The position numbers and the translations under genes were made by a program. Positions 54,478 to 64,000 of a DNA stretch of 64,000 nt are shown here, piece after piece (position 1 is the stretch's first letter; each line of letters begins with the position of its first letter). The stretch lies in contig LVLI01000192.1 of NCBI GenBank assembly GCA_001687465.1, forward strand, positions 36,159 to 100,158, written 5' to 3'. Source of the stretch: Halocafeteria seosinensis (taxonomy: Eukaryota; Sar; Bigyra; Bicosoecida). The notes beneath the pieces are model-generated. The model did no database searches, was not told the DNA's origin, and saw only the letters and a program-made list of their open reading frames with translations.

Positions 54478-55299
54478 CTACATCGCAGGTTCATCATCTT
54501 CACCACCTCCACCTTCATCATCGCTTTCGTAGTAATTAACAGCGTAGTCATTGAAATCCTCGTCCACAGCTTCTTCCTCCTCGCCTTCCTGCATACAACA
54601 TATGGATCCAGCCGACTAAAGTTCGCCACTAACAACAAGGTACAAATAAATATAGCTTACAGCGCCCTCACTGCGGTTGTCTTCGTTTCCTTCTTCTTTC
54701 TCGTCTCCACCCTCTTTTCCGGATGCATCCTCTCCAGGTTTCCCCTCCTCATCCAGCTGCCCACTGCGCCTTCTCTTAAGACTCGAAGTACTCCCATAAC
54801 TATAGCTTCGCGCCAAGCGAGCCACTTTCCGTGACGATTGAGCGAACAGTTCCCTCGTATACAACGGTGACTCTTTCAGAGGATGAACGATGTGCATCAG
54901 GTCATCAAACATGGAGTTCTCCGTCCTCCGTTTGTCCTGAGGCTCCCTATCTGAGTATTTTGTGATCTTTGTGGAAACAGGCACACGTTGCAAATGATAC
55001 GACGAAGACTGTATAAAAGATTCAATCTCGTAAAGCCTCTGGGTAGGGAATGCATCTGTCTCGTCTCTCCATGTAAACGCAGGAAGTTTGGTTTTGGGGA
55101 AGCGCGCTGGTGGTTCATCCACCTGCAGTCGTATCAAGCGATACTAACACCCTCCAAAAATGTACGGAGATAACCGAGGCGTCCTTACCTGAGAGCTTTG
55201 AAGTACTCTAGACCCTACATCGGCGGCATCTTCGTTCTGTTCATCGGTGGTCGCCGACGAGGACGACCTATGCATCGCTTTCCCCCCTCCACTAGCCAT
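54478..55299 (-). CDS. RNA polymerase III subunit RPC7 / Rpc31-like
   Basis: Three exons: 55189-55299, 54661-55122, 54478-54588; 227 aa. Exon 1 is a Ser-rich tail; exon 2 starts VDEPPARFPKTKLPAFTWRDE and has a basic middle (LKRRRSGQLDEE). Exon 3 gives a Glu/Asp tail with DEDFNDYAVNYYESDDE, matching the RPC7 C-terminal pattern of an acidic run then D-Y-x-x-x-Y-F/Y followed by Asp/Glu. RPC7 links the RPC3-RPC6-RPC7 subcomplex to Pol III for initiation. Assignment rests mainly on this C-terminal signature and overall layout; ATG 55299 is the only in-frame start in exon 1. Confidence 0.7.
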
Positions 55300-57691
55300 A
55301 TTGCCAGTAATACAAGTATTGTTATTATCTTAGCATACCAGCATTGTTCGCATGGAAGTTTTGTCGTTAACACCTTCTTATGACTGGACAAAACATGAAA
55401 CACAAACCTTCTGTGGCATGAATGCTCTCGTTCACTGACTTTAGTGGCTTCACATTCGCTTGTGTGTTCGCTTTATACATATTGATACCGCTGTTGCATG
55501 GACTCCTCGAAGATGTCTAATGGTGTTTCCTATTATTAATATCATGGTGATCATTGTTCAGTGTGGAATCCATAGTACGGCATTTTTGTGCATTGTACAG
55601 CTGGGCATCCGAGCCACCATCTGCATGAGGGTCTTCGAAGACTACATGATAACGTGTGGGGCCAACTAGTGAGCGAAGCCAAGGATGGAAAATGGAAGGA
55701 TAAACAACTTCCAGCTGTCCTGTATTCGTTCCGTAAACATGTCGATAGTCTCAGATGCACCGCTGTTCGTTCTTTCCGAACTTCTGAAGGATGTCCCGCT
55801 GAGAATTCAAATTGTGACAAGCCAAGACTTCCATTCAATCTATTCTCCATCGCATACCTCCGTACCTACAACGTATATTTCAAATTAACAGTATACAATA
55901 TGAACTCAAGGAATCTCAGCCTTCCTTGGTTCGGCAGGAATTACCAGTCCTTTGCAGAGTTTTTCGGTACAAGGACGAAACATGATGAAACGTCGAAATA
56001 GCTAGCTGAGCTAGGAACTCAGCGTCCTTGTAGGACAGCAACGCGCTTTTCCTTTGACTACGGCTATTTTCATAAGCGTTTCGTCATCGGGTATGACCAC
56101 CCATACTTTGCCCTGAGTATGCTTAGCTCTTACAGGAAGCCGTGAGGACGGTTTCGCAGATGACCGAGAACGCAGTTCCTGAAATGTTGCTCTTTCTATA
56201 CTGACTTTTCCCACTCACGGCACCTATCTATGGAAATGCATCACTTGATCAGTATCAATGGTTACTGAGTTGAAGTGTGGTCTCGGGTGTTGCATGCAGC
56301 ACGCGTGTTCTGTGTAACTTGAACCTCCTCCACCACCTCCGTGGTCGAGCAGCTCGAGCTGGCCAGGAAGAACCCATGACAGTATTCACGAGCGTACCTA
56401 ACGGCGACGGCAAGAGTGAGATATAACTCAGTTTGAGTATTTCTGCAAAGCCAATGTTTTTAATCCTGATATGGGACCTAAAATATGCAGTAAACCGCTT
56501 GGAACCAGCATGTGGAAGCTAGTGTTCGCTTTCTCGCCTCTCATACATGGATTTTCAGCCCAAATGCAAACCCGAATGCCCGAGGTTGAAGTAGCGAATG
56601 TTTATCTATATCGTATTGAAGCTTGTTGGGTAGAATAGTTGTATGTGGGGAAAGGTATTGAAGAAAAAGAGTTGCCTGAAAAAGCCAAAAACGGAAAAAC
56701 CATTTCTGGACAATCAGTTAATGGGTAATTATTTGGTTTAATAAACTGATTTCGGGATCCAGCTAGCGCTGAAACAAAATATTAGTTCCATTTAAACGTG
56801 GAGTTAATTACTTTATTCATTGATATTTTGTAAAAGCGCCTTCTAAGCAAAAGAGATTTTCTTGCTCAGTAGCCGAAGCGGGGTCACTCACGCAGAAAAC
56901 CGAAGAAGAAGTGATACCATTACGAGGCGTTCAGCAAGGTCCGTCATCCGCTTTTTTGTAAAGGTAAGTTCAATATTGCTTGATGCTATTGTGTCTTGTA
57001 TGTGGAAGGGGTGAAGGGAAGACCACATGTTATTGAACTGAGGGGAATTCTGCCGACCGGACTGCCGGACAAATGAACGCTTTGCCAGTTGAGGTCTTTC
57101 CTTATTTTCTGCCTCCTCTTTGTGGTTCTCGCTGAGGCGGTGGAGCATTTTGTTTTATGTTGATCCGCCTGTCAGTGGTGTGGGCTGGTAGAAGGGCCAT
57201 GAAGCTCCGCTGTTCTCAGAGTGTGTTGAAACAGCCAGTGATTTCCCTGCGAAATCGGACATGGTTCTTGAAGATCTTCGTCCTCCGCCCTCCTACTGAC
57301 CCCTTGAAAGTTTTTTTGTGGTTTTCGCGGAATGGGTCGCCCGAGGTTGAAGGGTTTACACTTCTGCACTTTTATTAGCCGGAATCATGGAGCAGATGCC
57401 TTCCAGTATTGAAGAATATGTCATTGTGAAACATCGGTTTCCCAGTTCAAGGGGTGATTAGGTAGTGGATTCCTACCAGTTGAACCTTTGGCGGGGTACG
57501 TGTTACGGCTCACCGGATCTCCCCTGTTGAAGGGCGGTAAATGGTTGAAGGTCAAAAAAAAAGACGAATCGTTTTGAGAAACCTCCAAACGTTTAGAAAA
57601 TCTCTAGAATTCCCTGTGGCTCATGTGACGAATTCTTTGAACATTTTTTATGCAGAAGTGAAATTACCTGAGTGCCGGTGTTAAGGGAACA
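55300..57691. other. 2.4-kb gene-poor region
   Basis: Only moderate ORFs: a plus frame 55588-56001 (137 codons, no clear ATG context), a minus frame 56011-56214 and a minus frame 56888-57148 starting at an ATG (86 codons). None resembles a known family or carries a clear domain. T/A-rich stretches near 56700-56860 and an A9 run near 57556 are seen. It includes the promoters of RPC7 and the histone demethylase. Confidence 0.4.
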
Positions 57692-59748
57692 ATGGCGCTG
57701 TCGATGTCAATGGATGGGACGAGAGAATCCTCAACCCCCAACAACGGGGGATATATGACCAACGCGTTCGGCAACGGTGATATCAATAATTATGTGAAAC
57801 GCGAAAAAGGAACACAAAACAGACGGAAAGGAAAGCCGGGACGTCCAAGGAAGGAGAATCGCCGCGCACCGGCTGACTCCACGGAATCCAGCAAACCTGA
57901 GCCTGTGCGCAGAAGCAAAAGAGCAAGGCAAAAAGCTGAGACTACTTACGATACTCTGGCGTCCGATGCGGAAGCTGAGGAACTCAAGATTGCATTGGAG
58001 CTGTCAAAGAAACAAAAAGTACGTTTTATCAGTGGAATGAACTCCAGTGTTCGGAGAACATAACCTCAATTTCTCGTCTATCGCAGAAGCGTCCTTCGTA
58101 TGCCAACATGCCTTATGCCCCCACATATTATCCCACAAAAGAAGAGTTTTCGGAACCACTTAAGTATATTGCCAAAGTAAAGAAGGAAGCAGAGGCATTT
58201 GGTATTTGCAAAATTGTACCTCCCGAGGGATGGTCTCCTCCTTGCGGTCTCGCCGCTGATATATGCTCTAGGAAGTTCCCCACCCGCCTACAGAAGCTCT
58301 ACAAGCTTCAAGAAGGGGCACCTTTCCCTGATGGGAAGAATTACACGTTGCCGGAGTACAAGGAAATGGCCGAGGCATTCAAGCAGCAATTTCCTCACTT
58401 AATTTCCAGTAAAGAGAACGTCGACAAAGCAAAGCAGGTTCTCAGAGAACGAGAAGTACCAGAGTGTGAGATTGAGGGTATGTCTGACGAACATATATTG
58501 GCCCTTGCAGTAGAAAGGGAGTATTGGAACATTGTTGAATCCCCGAAAGAAGTCTCAGTTGAGTACGGAAACGATCAAGACACACAGGACTTTGGTAGCG
58601 GCTTCTTGAAGAGACCAGAAGTGGAAGAATACCAAGCGCAGAGCGTTGGCACGAAAAGAGATAGATATGCGAGAAATAAAGCTATGGAAGATGTTGAATA
58701 TTCGGTTGCAGGAAATGAGGACAGGAATGCTAAGTGCCGGAATCCCCTTGCAGACGGTCTAACAGAGCGCGTTAATATTGAATTTGATAATCCAGAATTT
58801 TACAGACGAACTGGATGGAATTTGAACAATTTGCCTCACTTAGAGGGTTCACTGCTACGGTACATAAGCGATGGTGTGAATGGTGTCAATGTTCCGTGGT
58901 TGTACTTAGGGATGATGTTTGCAACGTTCGCCTGGCATGTTGAGGATAATTTCTTATATTCTATCAACTATTTACACTTTGGATCTTCGAAGCAGTGGTA
59001 CGGGGTACCATCGTCATACGCTGACAAATTCGAGAGCGTCTTTAAGACTAATTTATACAAGCAGTTCAAAGTCTATCCGGACTTGCTAACTTATCTAACA
59101 GTAGTGCTTCCTCCAGCCGTCCTGATGCAAGAGGATGTTCCAGTATACCGTGCAATACAAAACGAAGGAGAGTTTATATTGACGTTTCCAAGAGCGTATC
59201 ATTCGGGATTCAGCCACGGATTTAACGTTGGTGAGGCTTGCAATTTTGCGCTGCCGGATTGGATTCCATGGGGCCGACAAGCCGTGGAAAGCTATCATAA
59301 GGCAAAGACTCCTCGAAGCTCGGTGTTCTCTCACGAAAAGCTCTTAGTGGAACTTGCGAAGTGTTGCGAAGATTTCTCGCCCGGTGACTGTCAATACATT
59401 GCTCGTGAGCTGAAACAAATTGTTTACAACGAATCCATGCTACGTCAACGACTTCTTGAGGACGGCTTTGACGAAACTGCAAGATTTTATGTAAAAAACG
59501 ATGCTGATAAGAGGATGGACTGCTTGAGATGCAAGGCACCTTGCTACCTCTCCGCAGTTATGTGCCGCACATGTGGAACTGATGTGATGGCATGTGTCCG
59601 GCACGCTCGGAGCCTCTGCTCCTGTTCGCCGGGTGGTGACGGCAAGATCCTCCTGTATTGGCATAAGATTGATGACCTGCAGTCCTTACTGGCAAGAGTT
59701 GAAAAAAGGGCGTTCGCAAGCGTTCAGCAACATGCTGCATACAAATAG
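57692..59748 (+). CDS. JmjN/JmjC histone lysine demethylase with C5HC2 zinc finger (KDM4/KDM5-like)
   Basis: Two exons: 57692-58018 and 58087-59748; 662 aa. Exon 1 encodes an AT-hook-like GKPGRPRKE, basic RRSKRARQK and a ubiquitin-interacting-motif-like EAEELKIALELSKK. JmjN begins YAPTYYPTKEEF (about residue 118) with GICKIVPPEGWSPP. The JmjC domain (about 350-510) keeps the iron ligands in FAWHVEDNFLYSINYLHFG and PRAYHSGFSHGFN, and the oxoglutarate lysine region SKQWYGVP. A C5HC2 zinc finger follows (CLRCKAPCYLS, CRTCGTDVMAC, CSC). It lacks the ARID and PHD domains of full KDM5. The predicted role is removal of methyl groups from histone H3 lysine; the site (K4 or K9/K36) is not decidable here. 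Confidence 0.9.
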
Positions 59749-60006
59749 TTGGTATTGTGGCAATTTAATAAGACAATACAATTCCGAAAATAGCCTGCTT
59801 CGATTCACGTAGACTAACTACCGGTAGTACGTTGTTCCCGGGAAAGAAAATACCGGCGATGAGCGTACAATGTGTCAGATACTACAACTTGAATTGCAGC
59901 AACAATCCCACAACTGCCACGCGAAATACGGCATGTATGAAGGAACAAGAGTTGTAACGTCTCAGTACCGTGTATTTAGAGTATTTACCTACAGTAGACA
60001 CTACAG

Positions 60007-61342
60007 TTACAATTCGTCCTCGAGTCCGTCTTCTTCATTGATGTCTCTCTTAACAACAAGCAAAATCTTCGTCTCCAAATCACTCAGTTTCGCTATTCGA
60101 TCGTGTTCATGAATTGCTGTGACAAACGACTGAACGTCCTTGTCGTTGACGGCTGTCAGTAAGGTCTGGCACAGTTTCCCCTCTCGAGACTCTCCAAAAT
60201 TGGGATCTTGTTCGGTTGAACTATCTAACAACCGTTGGGCTGCAACAGCATCCCCAGATGCCAGCGAACAGATTATCGCCGAGAAAAAGTATTTCTTCGC
60301 GTTGAATCTGAGGAGGTTCTCCTCCAAGCATATGTCCCCACACTCCTGGAAGGCCTGGGTTGCCTCCATGAATCTGCACGGTAACCAACGCCATAATGTG
60401 TGTCACACGAAGGGCGAATAGTCAACGAATACCCCTAACTGCCTCTGCTTACCCTTCACGGTCCACATCTGTCGCTGCCTTTTGCGCGAGAAGTTCAGCC
60501 AGTCTTGCTTTGGCTCTCCTTTGCCCAGAAGAGCCCTCCTGCAGGCATTCACGACAGAGTACTTCTAAGGGTTAAGCTGAGCATTTCATGTACACATTCC
60601 ATACGTACTTCGTTTTCGTAAACATCTGAAGCTTTCTGCAGAGCTTCTATAGCCTTGCCTGTTTGACCCTCTTTGTGGAACGCTTCCGCAAGTTTCTCAT
60701 ATATCTGCGCCACAAGACAGGCCGTGGAGAAGAGTCATCAGTACCAACTCAAGACAGCGAAACAGCATACTTTGCCAATGTTGGTAATTTTACCGTCTTC
60801 CTTCAAAACAGGTATAACGTGTTCCTCGTATGTAGCTTGTGCATCTGCTAGCAAGATAAAGCCAACCCTTTACTCGTTGAAGGACAGCATTTCCAAGCGC
60901 CCTCTTGCACCTACCATCGAGGTTCATCAATTTCATTTGACATTCAGCGACTTTCTGTTGCACTGTCGAGACTTGCTTCTCGTCCCTGGCTTTTCCCTGT
61001 CCAATGGAAAACAGAAATAATACACGTGAAGCCTCAAGAAGAGAGCAGCAACAGGTTCAATCCCCTTACCCAGTTTTCTACCGCTTTCTGGAAGGCATAC
61101 AGCGCTTGTTCATCTGCAGATACGATGTATATACACGTCTCAATGAGTGTTATCAGGGATAGGGTGAGTGATGCACCCCGAAAAGGTGATGGAAAGGAGG
61201 GCTTACAGTCGTTCTCGGATCGGAAGGTATTTCCGGCTCTTTCGTAGAGTTCAGCCGCATTTTCATACTTTTCCTGCCGCCCAAAGAGGGAGAATCGACT
61301 CTCCTCTTTCTTCGCCTGTTCCATGGCTCGTGCAGCAGCCAT
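60007..61342 (-). CDS. Alpha-SNAP-like vesicle fusion adaptor, copy 1
   Basis: Seven exons: 61207-61342, 61070-61113, 60915-60996, 60771-60844, 60605-60704, 60453-60564, 60007-60373; 304 aa, the usual size for alpha-SNAP. It starts MAAARAMEQAKKEE, then KYENAAELYERAGN (first TPR-like helix pair), YEQALYAFQKAVENW, IYEKLAEAFHKEG, FMEATQAFQECGDICL, FNAKKYFFSAIICSLASGD and LETKILLVVKRDI, with the acidic C-terminus that activates NSF. The protein attaches NSF to SNARE bundles for disassembly. The intron 60565-60604 is only 40 nt; it was accepted because it restores the family alignment. Exons 2-4 have the same lengths as in copy 2. Confidence 0.85.
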
Positions 61343-61706
61343 GATATCTCGAATATAGAGTCCTAGTTATGGGGCTTTAATTACCAACCAATGACAACTG
61401 TGTGAGGGATATGTTGGTGCTGTTTCAATAAGGTATAACTTAAAAGCATCAATTGTTGATGATCAATTGTTGCTAAGACACAACTTCAAGAAAAAATAAA
61501 CAAAAGGAAAACCAACAACTCGGGAGTTTGGATATCTGGTAACTTCCACTCCTAGCCAGCGGAATCCGTCCCGGATCACGACCCCAAACGTATGCGAGCT
61601 CTTGGAGTAAGAGTTTCATTATCTCCCGCTACTCGATACTACTGGATGTGGCACTAAGCAAAACTTGGGGGAAAGCTAGACAGAGAAATTGTTAAAGAGT
61701 CGGGAC
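61343..61706. other. Spacer between tandem SNAP genes
   Basis: 364 bp with no ORF of note. A tandem-like AT-rich motif (CAATTGTTGATGATCAATTG, near 61447-61468) is present. It holds the promoter of copy 1 and 3' end of copy 2. Confidence 0.5.
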
Positions 61707-63136
61707 TCAAAGCAGGCTGTCCAACCCCTCCTCTTCTGTGCCTCCGCTCCCCTCCTGTCGCTCTGTCAGCTCATGCTGTCGTTGAACGTCTTCTTCTGTG
61801 CCTCCGGTCTCGTCTCCTATATCACGCTTGACGCAAAGCAGTATCTTCATTTCAAGTTCCCCTAATCTAGCCACCTCATCATACTCTTTGAGTGCTTCCA
61901 CGAATTTCTCTTGATCTTTTTCCTCGGCAGCGCTAACGACATCATTGCACAGAGAACCCTCCCTCGAGCGTTCAAAGCTGGGATCGTCCTTATTAGCGCT
62001 ATCCACCAGGCGTCTCGCCACAACTAAGTCTCCACAAGCGAGAGCACAATAAATGGCAGACACGAAATATTTCTTTGCGTTGAACCTGGAGAGGCTCTCG
62101 GACAAACATATGTTCCCACAGTCCCTATAATGCTCCATGGCTCGTTGGAATCTGGACACTCCTTCGGAAACTCGGTGACAACAATACCAAAAAAATTTAC
62201 TATTTCACCTACTTGTCTTGATCATTCTTGTCAGTGGCTTCGCGTGCGTATACTTCCGCTAATTTATGCTTTGCATTTCGCTTATTCACCGAGTCTTCCT
62301 GTAGGCAGAGCGATTCTTCGTCGAAGAAGGGACACTGCAGTCATCCGTAAATTACGAACCTGAATCGAATATCTACTTATAGCATTGTCAAAGAATCCAA
62401 TTGCCTTTTCTATATCTCTCTTGTCTGTCTCCTTTATTCTCGCCTCGGCCAATTGTTCGTATAGCTGTACACGGTACAACCATAGCTATCACTGCTGTCA
62501 GGATGAACTCTCCCACACAGTGTGCCCTACTTACTTTTCCAATAGTAACATGTCGCTTTTCTTGATCAAGTGCAGGCATAACGTAGCTTTCATATGTTTC
62601 TTCGGCATCTGCACGATGATGCTACATGAATAATGAATCCTAGGGACGTGGAGAATTACGAACCATACATACTTCCTAAGTCTCCGCTACTGATATAAGT
62701 GGCCGCTATCTTCTGTTGGAGATGCAATATCTGGTCTGTGTCGTTGTTCTTTCCCTGCAACACAATTAAATATCCGAAGAGAGTCTGCTTAAAACAGCTC
62801 GACATAGGCAGAACTAAATATCCGAAGAACCGCACCAGTTGCTTGATGGCTTGCTCGAACGATCTAATAGCTTCATAATCTGCAAGGTATGGGAAATAGA
62901 GACGACAAACACCAACGAGAGTGATCAAGCAAAATTTAAACAGTGACCTGTCATGATATTGAGCCACAATGAACCTTACAACCACTTGGTGAGCCTTGCA
63001 AGCGATAGGCATCGCCAGCCTGCTCGAAAAGATCTGCTGCTCGTTGGTGCTTTTTACTTTTGCCAAAAACAACAAATTTGTCTGCCTCTTGCTGAGCATT
63101 CTGAAAAATCTCTTCTGCAGAGGTTTCACCGCTCAT
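61707..63136 (-). CDS. Alpha-SNAP-like vesicle fusion adaptor, copy 2
   Basis: Seven exons: 62980-63136, 62836-62879, 62673-62754, 62535-62608, 62360-62464, 62213-62298, 61707-62151; 330 aa. Starts MSGETSAEEIFQNAQQEADK, then HQRAADLFEQAGDAY, YEAIRSFEQAIKQL, AEETYESYVMPALDQEKR, LYEQLAEARI, FQRAMEHYRDCGNICL, FNAKKYFVSAIYCALACGD and LEMKILLCVKRDIGDE. This aligns throughout with copy 1 and with alpha-SNAP. The C-terminus is longer (an acidic, Glu/Gly/Gln-rich extension of about 25 residues), which could alter NSF stimulation. The last intron uses GTCCAG (62152-62157) as acceptor; nearby AGs break the frame. Copy 1 lies 364 bp downstream on the same strand, so the pair is a tandem duplication. Confidence 0.85.
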
Positions 63137-63590
63137 CTTGGGAGAAGGGAAGCTATATGCCCTTATATATGCTGTACACGGCTCGAAATCGCGTTACTTC
63201 ACAGGTCTCCGGACGCCGTACGGGGCTGTACACATGTAAACAAGAACAGAAGGAAGAAAAATTATTGGGCAATTCGAAAGTACACTAATGAAGAATGATC
63301 AAATCGATGAAAGGTAGGCCTAAGGTCTTGAACGTATACTCTTGGAGCAGAGCTGGGATATTTCCTTTTCCGCACTTTGCCCCCGATGTTTTGCGGGGGC
63401 GCACCACCGGAAAAAGCGCCTGTGCCCCCGATATTTCGAAATTTGCCAGTTTTGTGAAGGAAGAATGTGAACCCATTATTAAGCATATTAAAGTGGAATT
63501 AAAGAACATTCAAGCATATCAAATTGCATTATCATCGTTAATCTTTCTTTCTGTATGGTTTTCTTACCCTTAATCTCTGATAAGGACACA
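63137..63590. other. Spacer upstream of SNAP copy 2
   Basis: 454 bp between divergent genes, if the ORF to the right is real. Only short frames of no recognisable content. Confidence 0.45.
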
Positions 63591-63989
63591 ATGGACAGCC
63601 GTGAACGTACCGAGACCGCCACTCAACCCGAAGTGGACATTCAAACTCAGGGCGATAACATACAAACTGATGAAAATATTGTTTTCCTCGATGCATCATC
63701 CAGTACAGTATTGTATACTATATATGTACGTACTAATGGTGTTCTACGAAATGGGATCTATATTCACGTATTCAGGCCTCTTCTTCTTTTCCCCGACCCG
63801 GCTGGTGCACTGTGGGTTCGCAACAGCACGCTGCCTGCCCATCTCGAGAAGGTAAAAGAGCTGAAAGTGAAATTCCCATGGATTTATGTAAATAGACAAT
63901 CACAGGAATCCCTGTGGCGTCAAATTAAAAGTCACTTGTCAAGGGATCTAAACACTTTAAGCTGGCTACGGCAAGGTTGGCGTCACTGA
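63591..63989 (+). CDS. Hypothetical ORF at the right edge (possibly spliced or partial)
   Basis: ATG 63591 opens MDSRERTETATQPEVDIQTQ and the frame runs to 63989. A candidate GTACGT donor near 63725 and a TTCAG acceptor near 63773 would remove a segment, but the downstream joined frame hits a stop soon, so the splice is not convincing. No domain recognised. It may be a 5' exon of a gene continuing past the window. Confidence 0.3.
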   Translation: MDSRERTETATQPEVDIQTQGDNIQTDENIVFLDASSSTVLYTIYVRTNGVLRNGIYIHVFRPLLLFPDPAGALWVRNSTLPAHLEKVKELKVKFPWIYVNRQSQESLWRQIKSHLSRDLNTLSWLRQGWRH

Positions 63990-64000
63990 TGGAACAATGA

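Noticed and set aside
1-64000. CRISPR arrays, insertion sequences, bacterial operons or prophage
   Set aside because: No regularly spaced repeats, transposase, integrase or ribosome-binding-site pattern; genes are spliced and eukaryotic.

Overview
The window is nuclear DNA of a eukaryote with a compact, intron-containing genome. Introns are mostly about 58-100 nt, have GTAAGT-like donors and YAG acceptors, and interrupt conserved domains exactly. All three stop codons end recognisable proteins (for example TGA in the MCU and CFAP206 genes), so the standard code applies. A complete CFAP206 gene says the organism, or a close ancestor, builds motile cilia. A cyclic-nucleotide-dependent kinase with three cNMP domains, two PX-PH phospholipase D genes and many WW-domain proteins favour a flagellated protist, perhaps of the SAR assemblage (stramenopile or alveolate). 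That placement is inference; the sequence does not settle it.

Layout, left to right. 0-11 kb: a DCAF-type WD40 protein (+), a WW-WW-cNMP3-kinase PKG (-), the NatA catalytic subunit NAA10 (+), Mediator MED6 (-) and a TMEM242-like membrane protein (-). 11-21 kb: two tandem PX-PH-phospholipase D genes (-) separated by a 2.4-kb gap. 21-32 kb: the exon-junction protein Y14/RBM8A (+) and a very large intronless VPS15 (+). 32-36 kb: a multi-WW/PH protein (-) and the mitochondrial calcium uniporter MCU (-). 36-44 kb: an unrecognised EF-hand-like/WW protein (+) whose end overlaps a convergent Ser-rich protein (-). 44-48 kb: small uncertain ORFs and an HtrL/YibB-like type II membrane protein (+). 48-55 kb: a membrane-anchored acyl-CoA-synthetase-like protein lacking key catalytic motifs (+), CFAP206 (-), a membrane-protein exon (-) and RNA polymerase III subunit RPC7 (-). 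55-64 kb: a gene-poor stretch, a JmjN/JmjC histone demethylase (+), and two tandem alpha-SNAP paralogues (-).

Genes are packed in convergent pairs with 3' gaps of about 60-260 bp (2454/2516, 8162/8313, 31951/32029, 51478/51546), and one pair overlaps. Several products act on membranes or phosphoinositides (two PLDs, VPS15, a PH protein, two SNAPs). No operon logic applies in a eukaryote, so this may be chance. I see no CRISPR array, rRNA, convincing tRNA or intact transposon. The features most deserving of follow-up are the WW-fused PKG, the degenerate acyl-CoA synthetase, the oversized VPS15, the tandem PLD and SNAP duplications, and the unrecognised EF-hand/WW protein.
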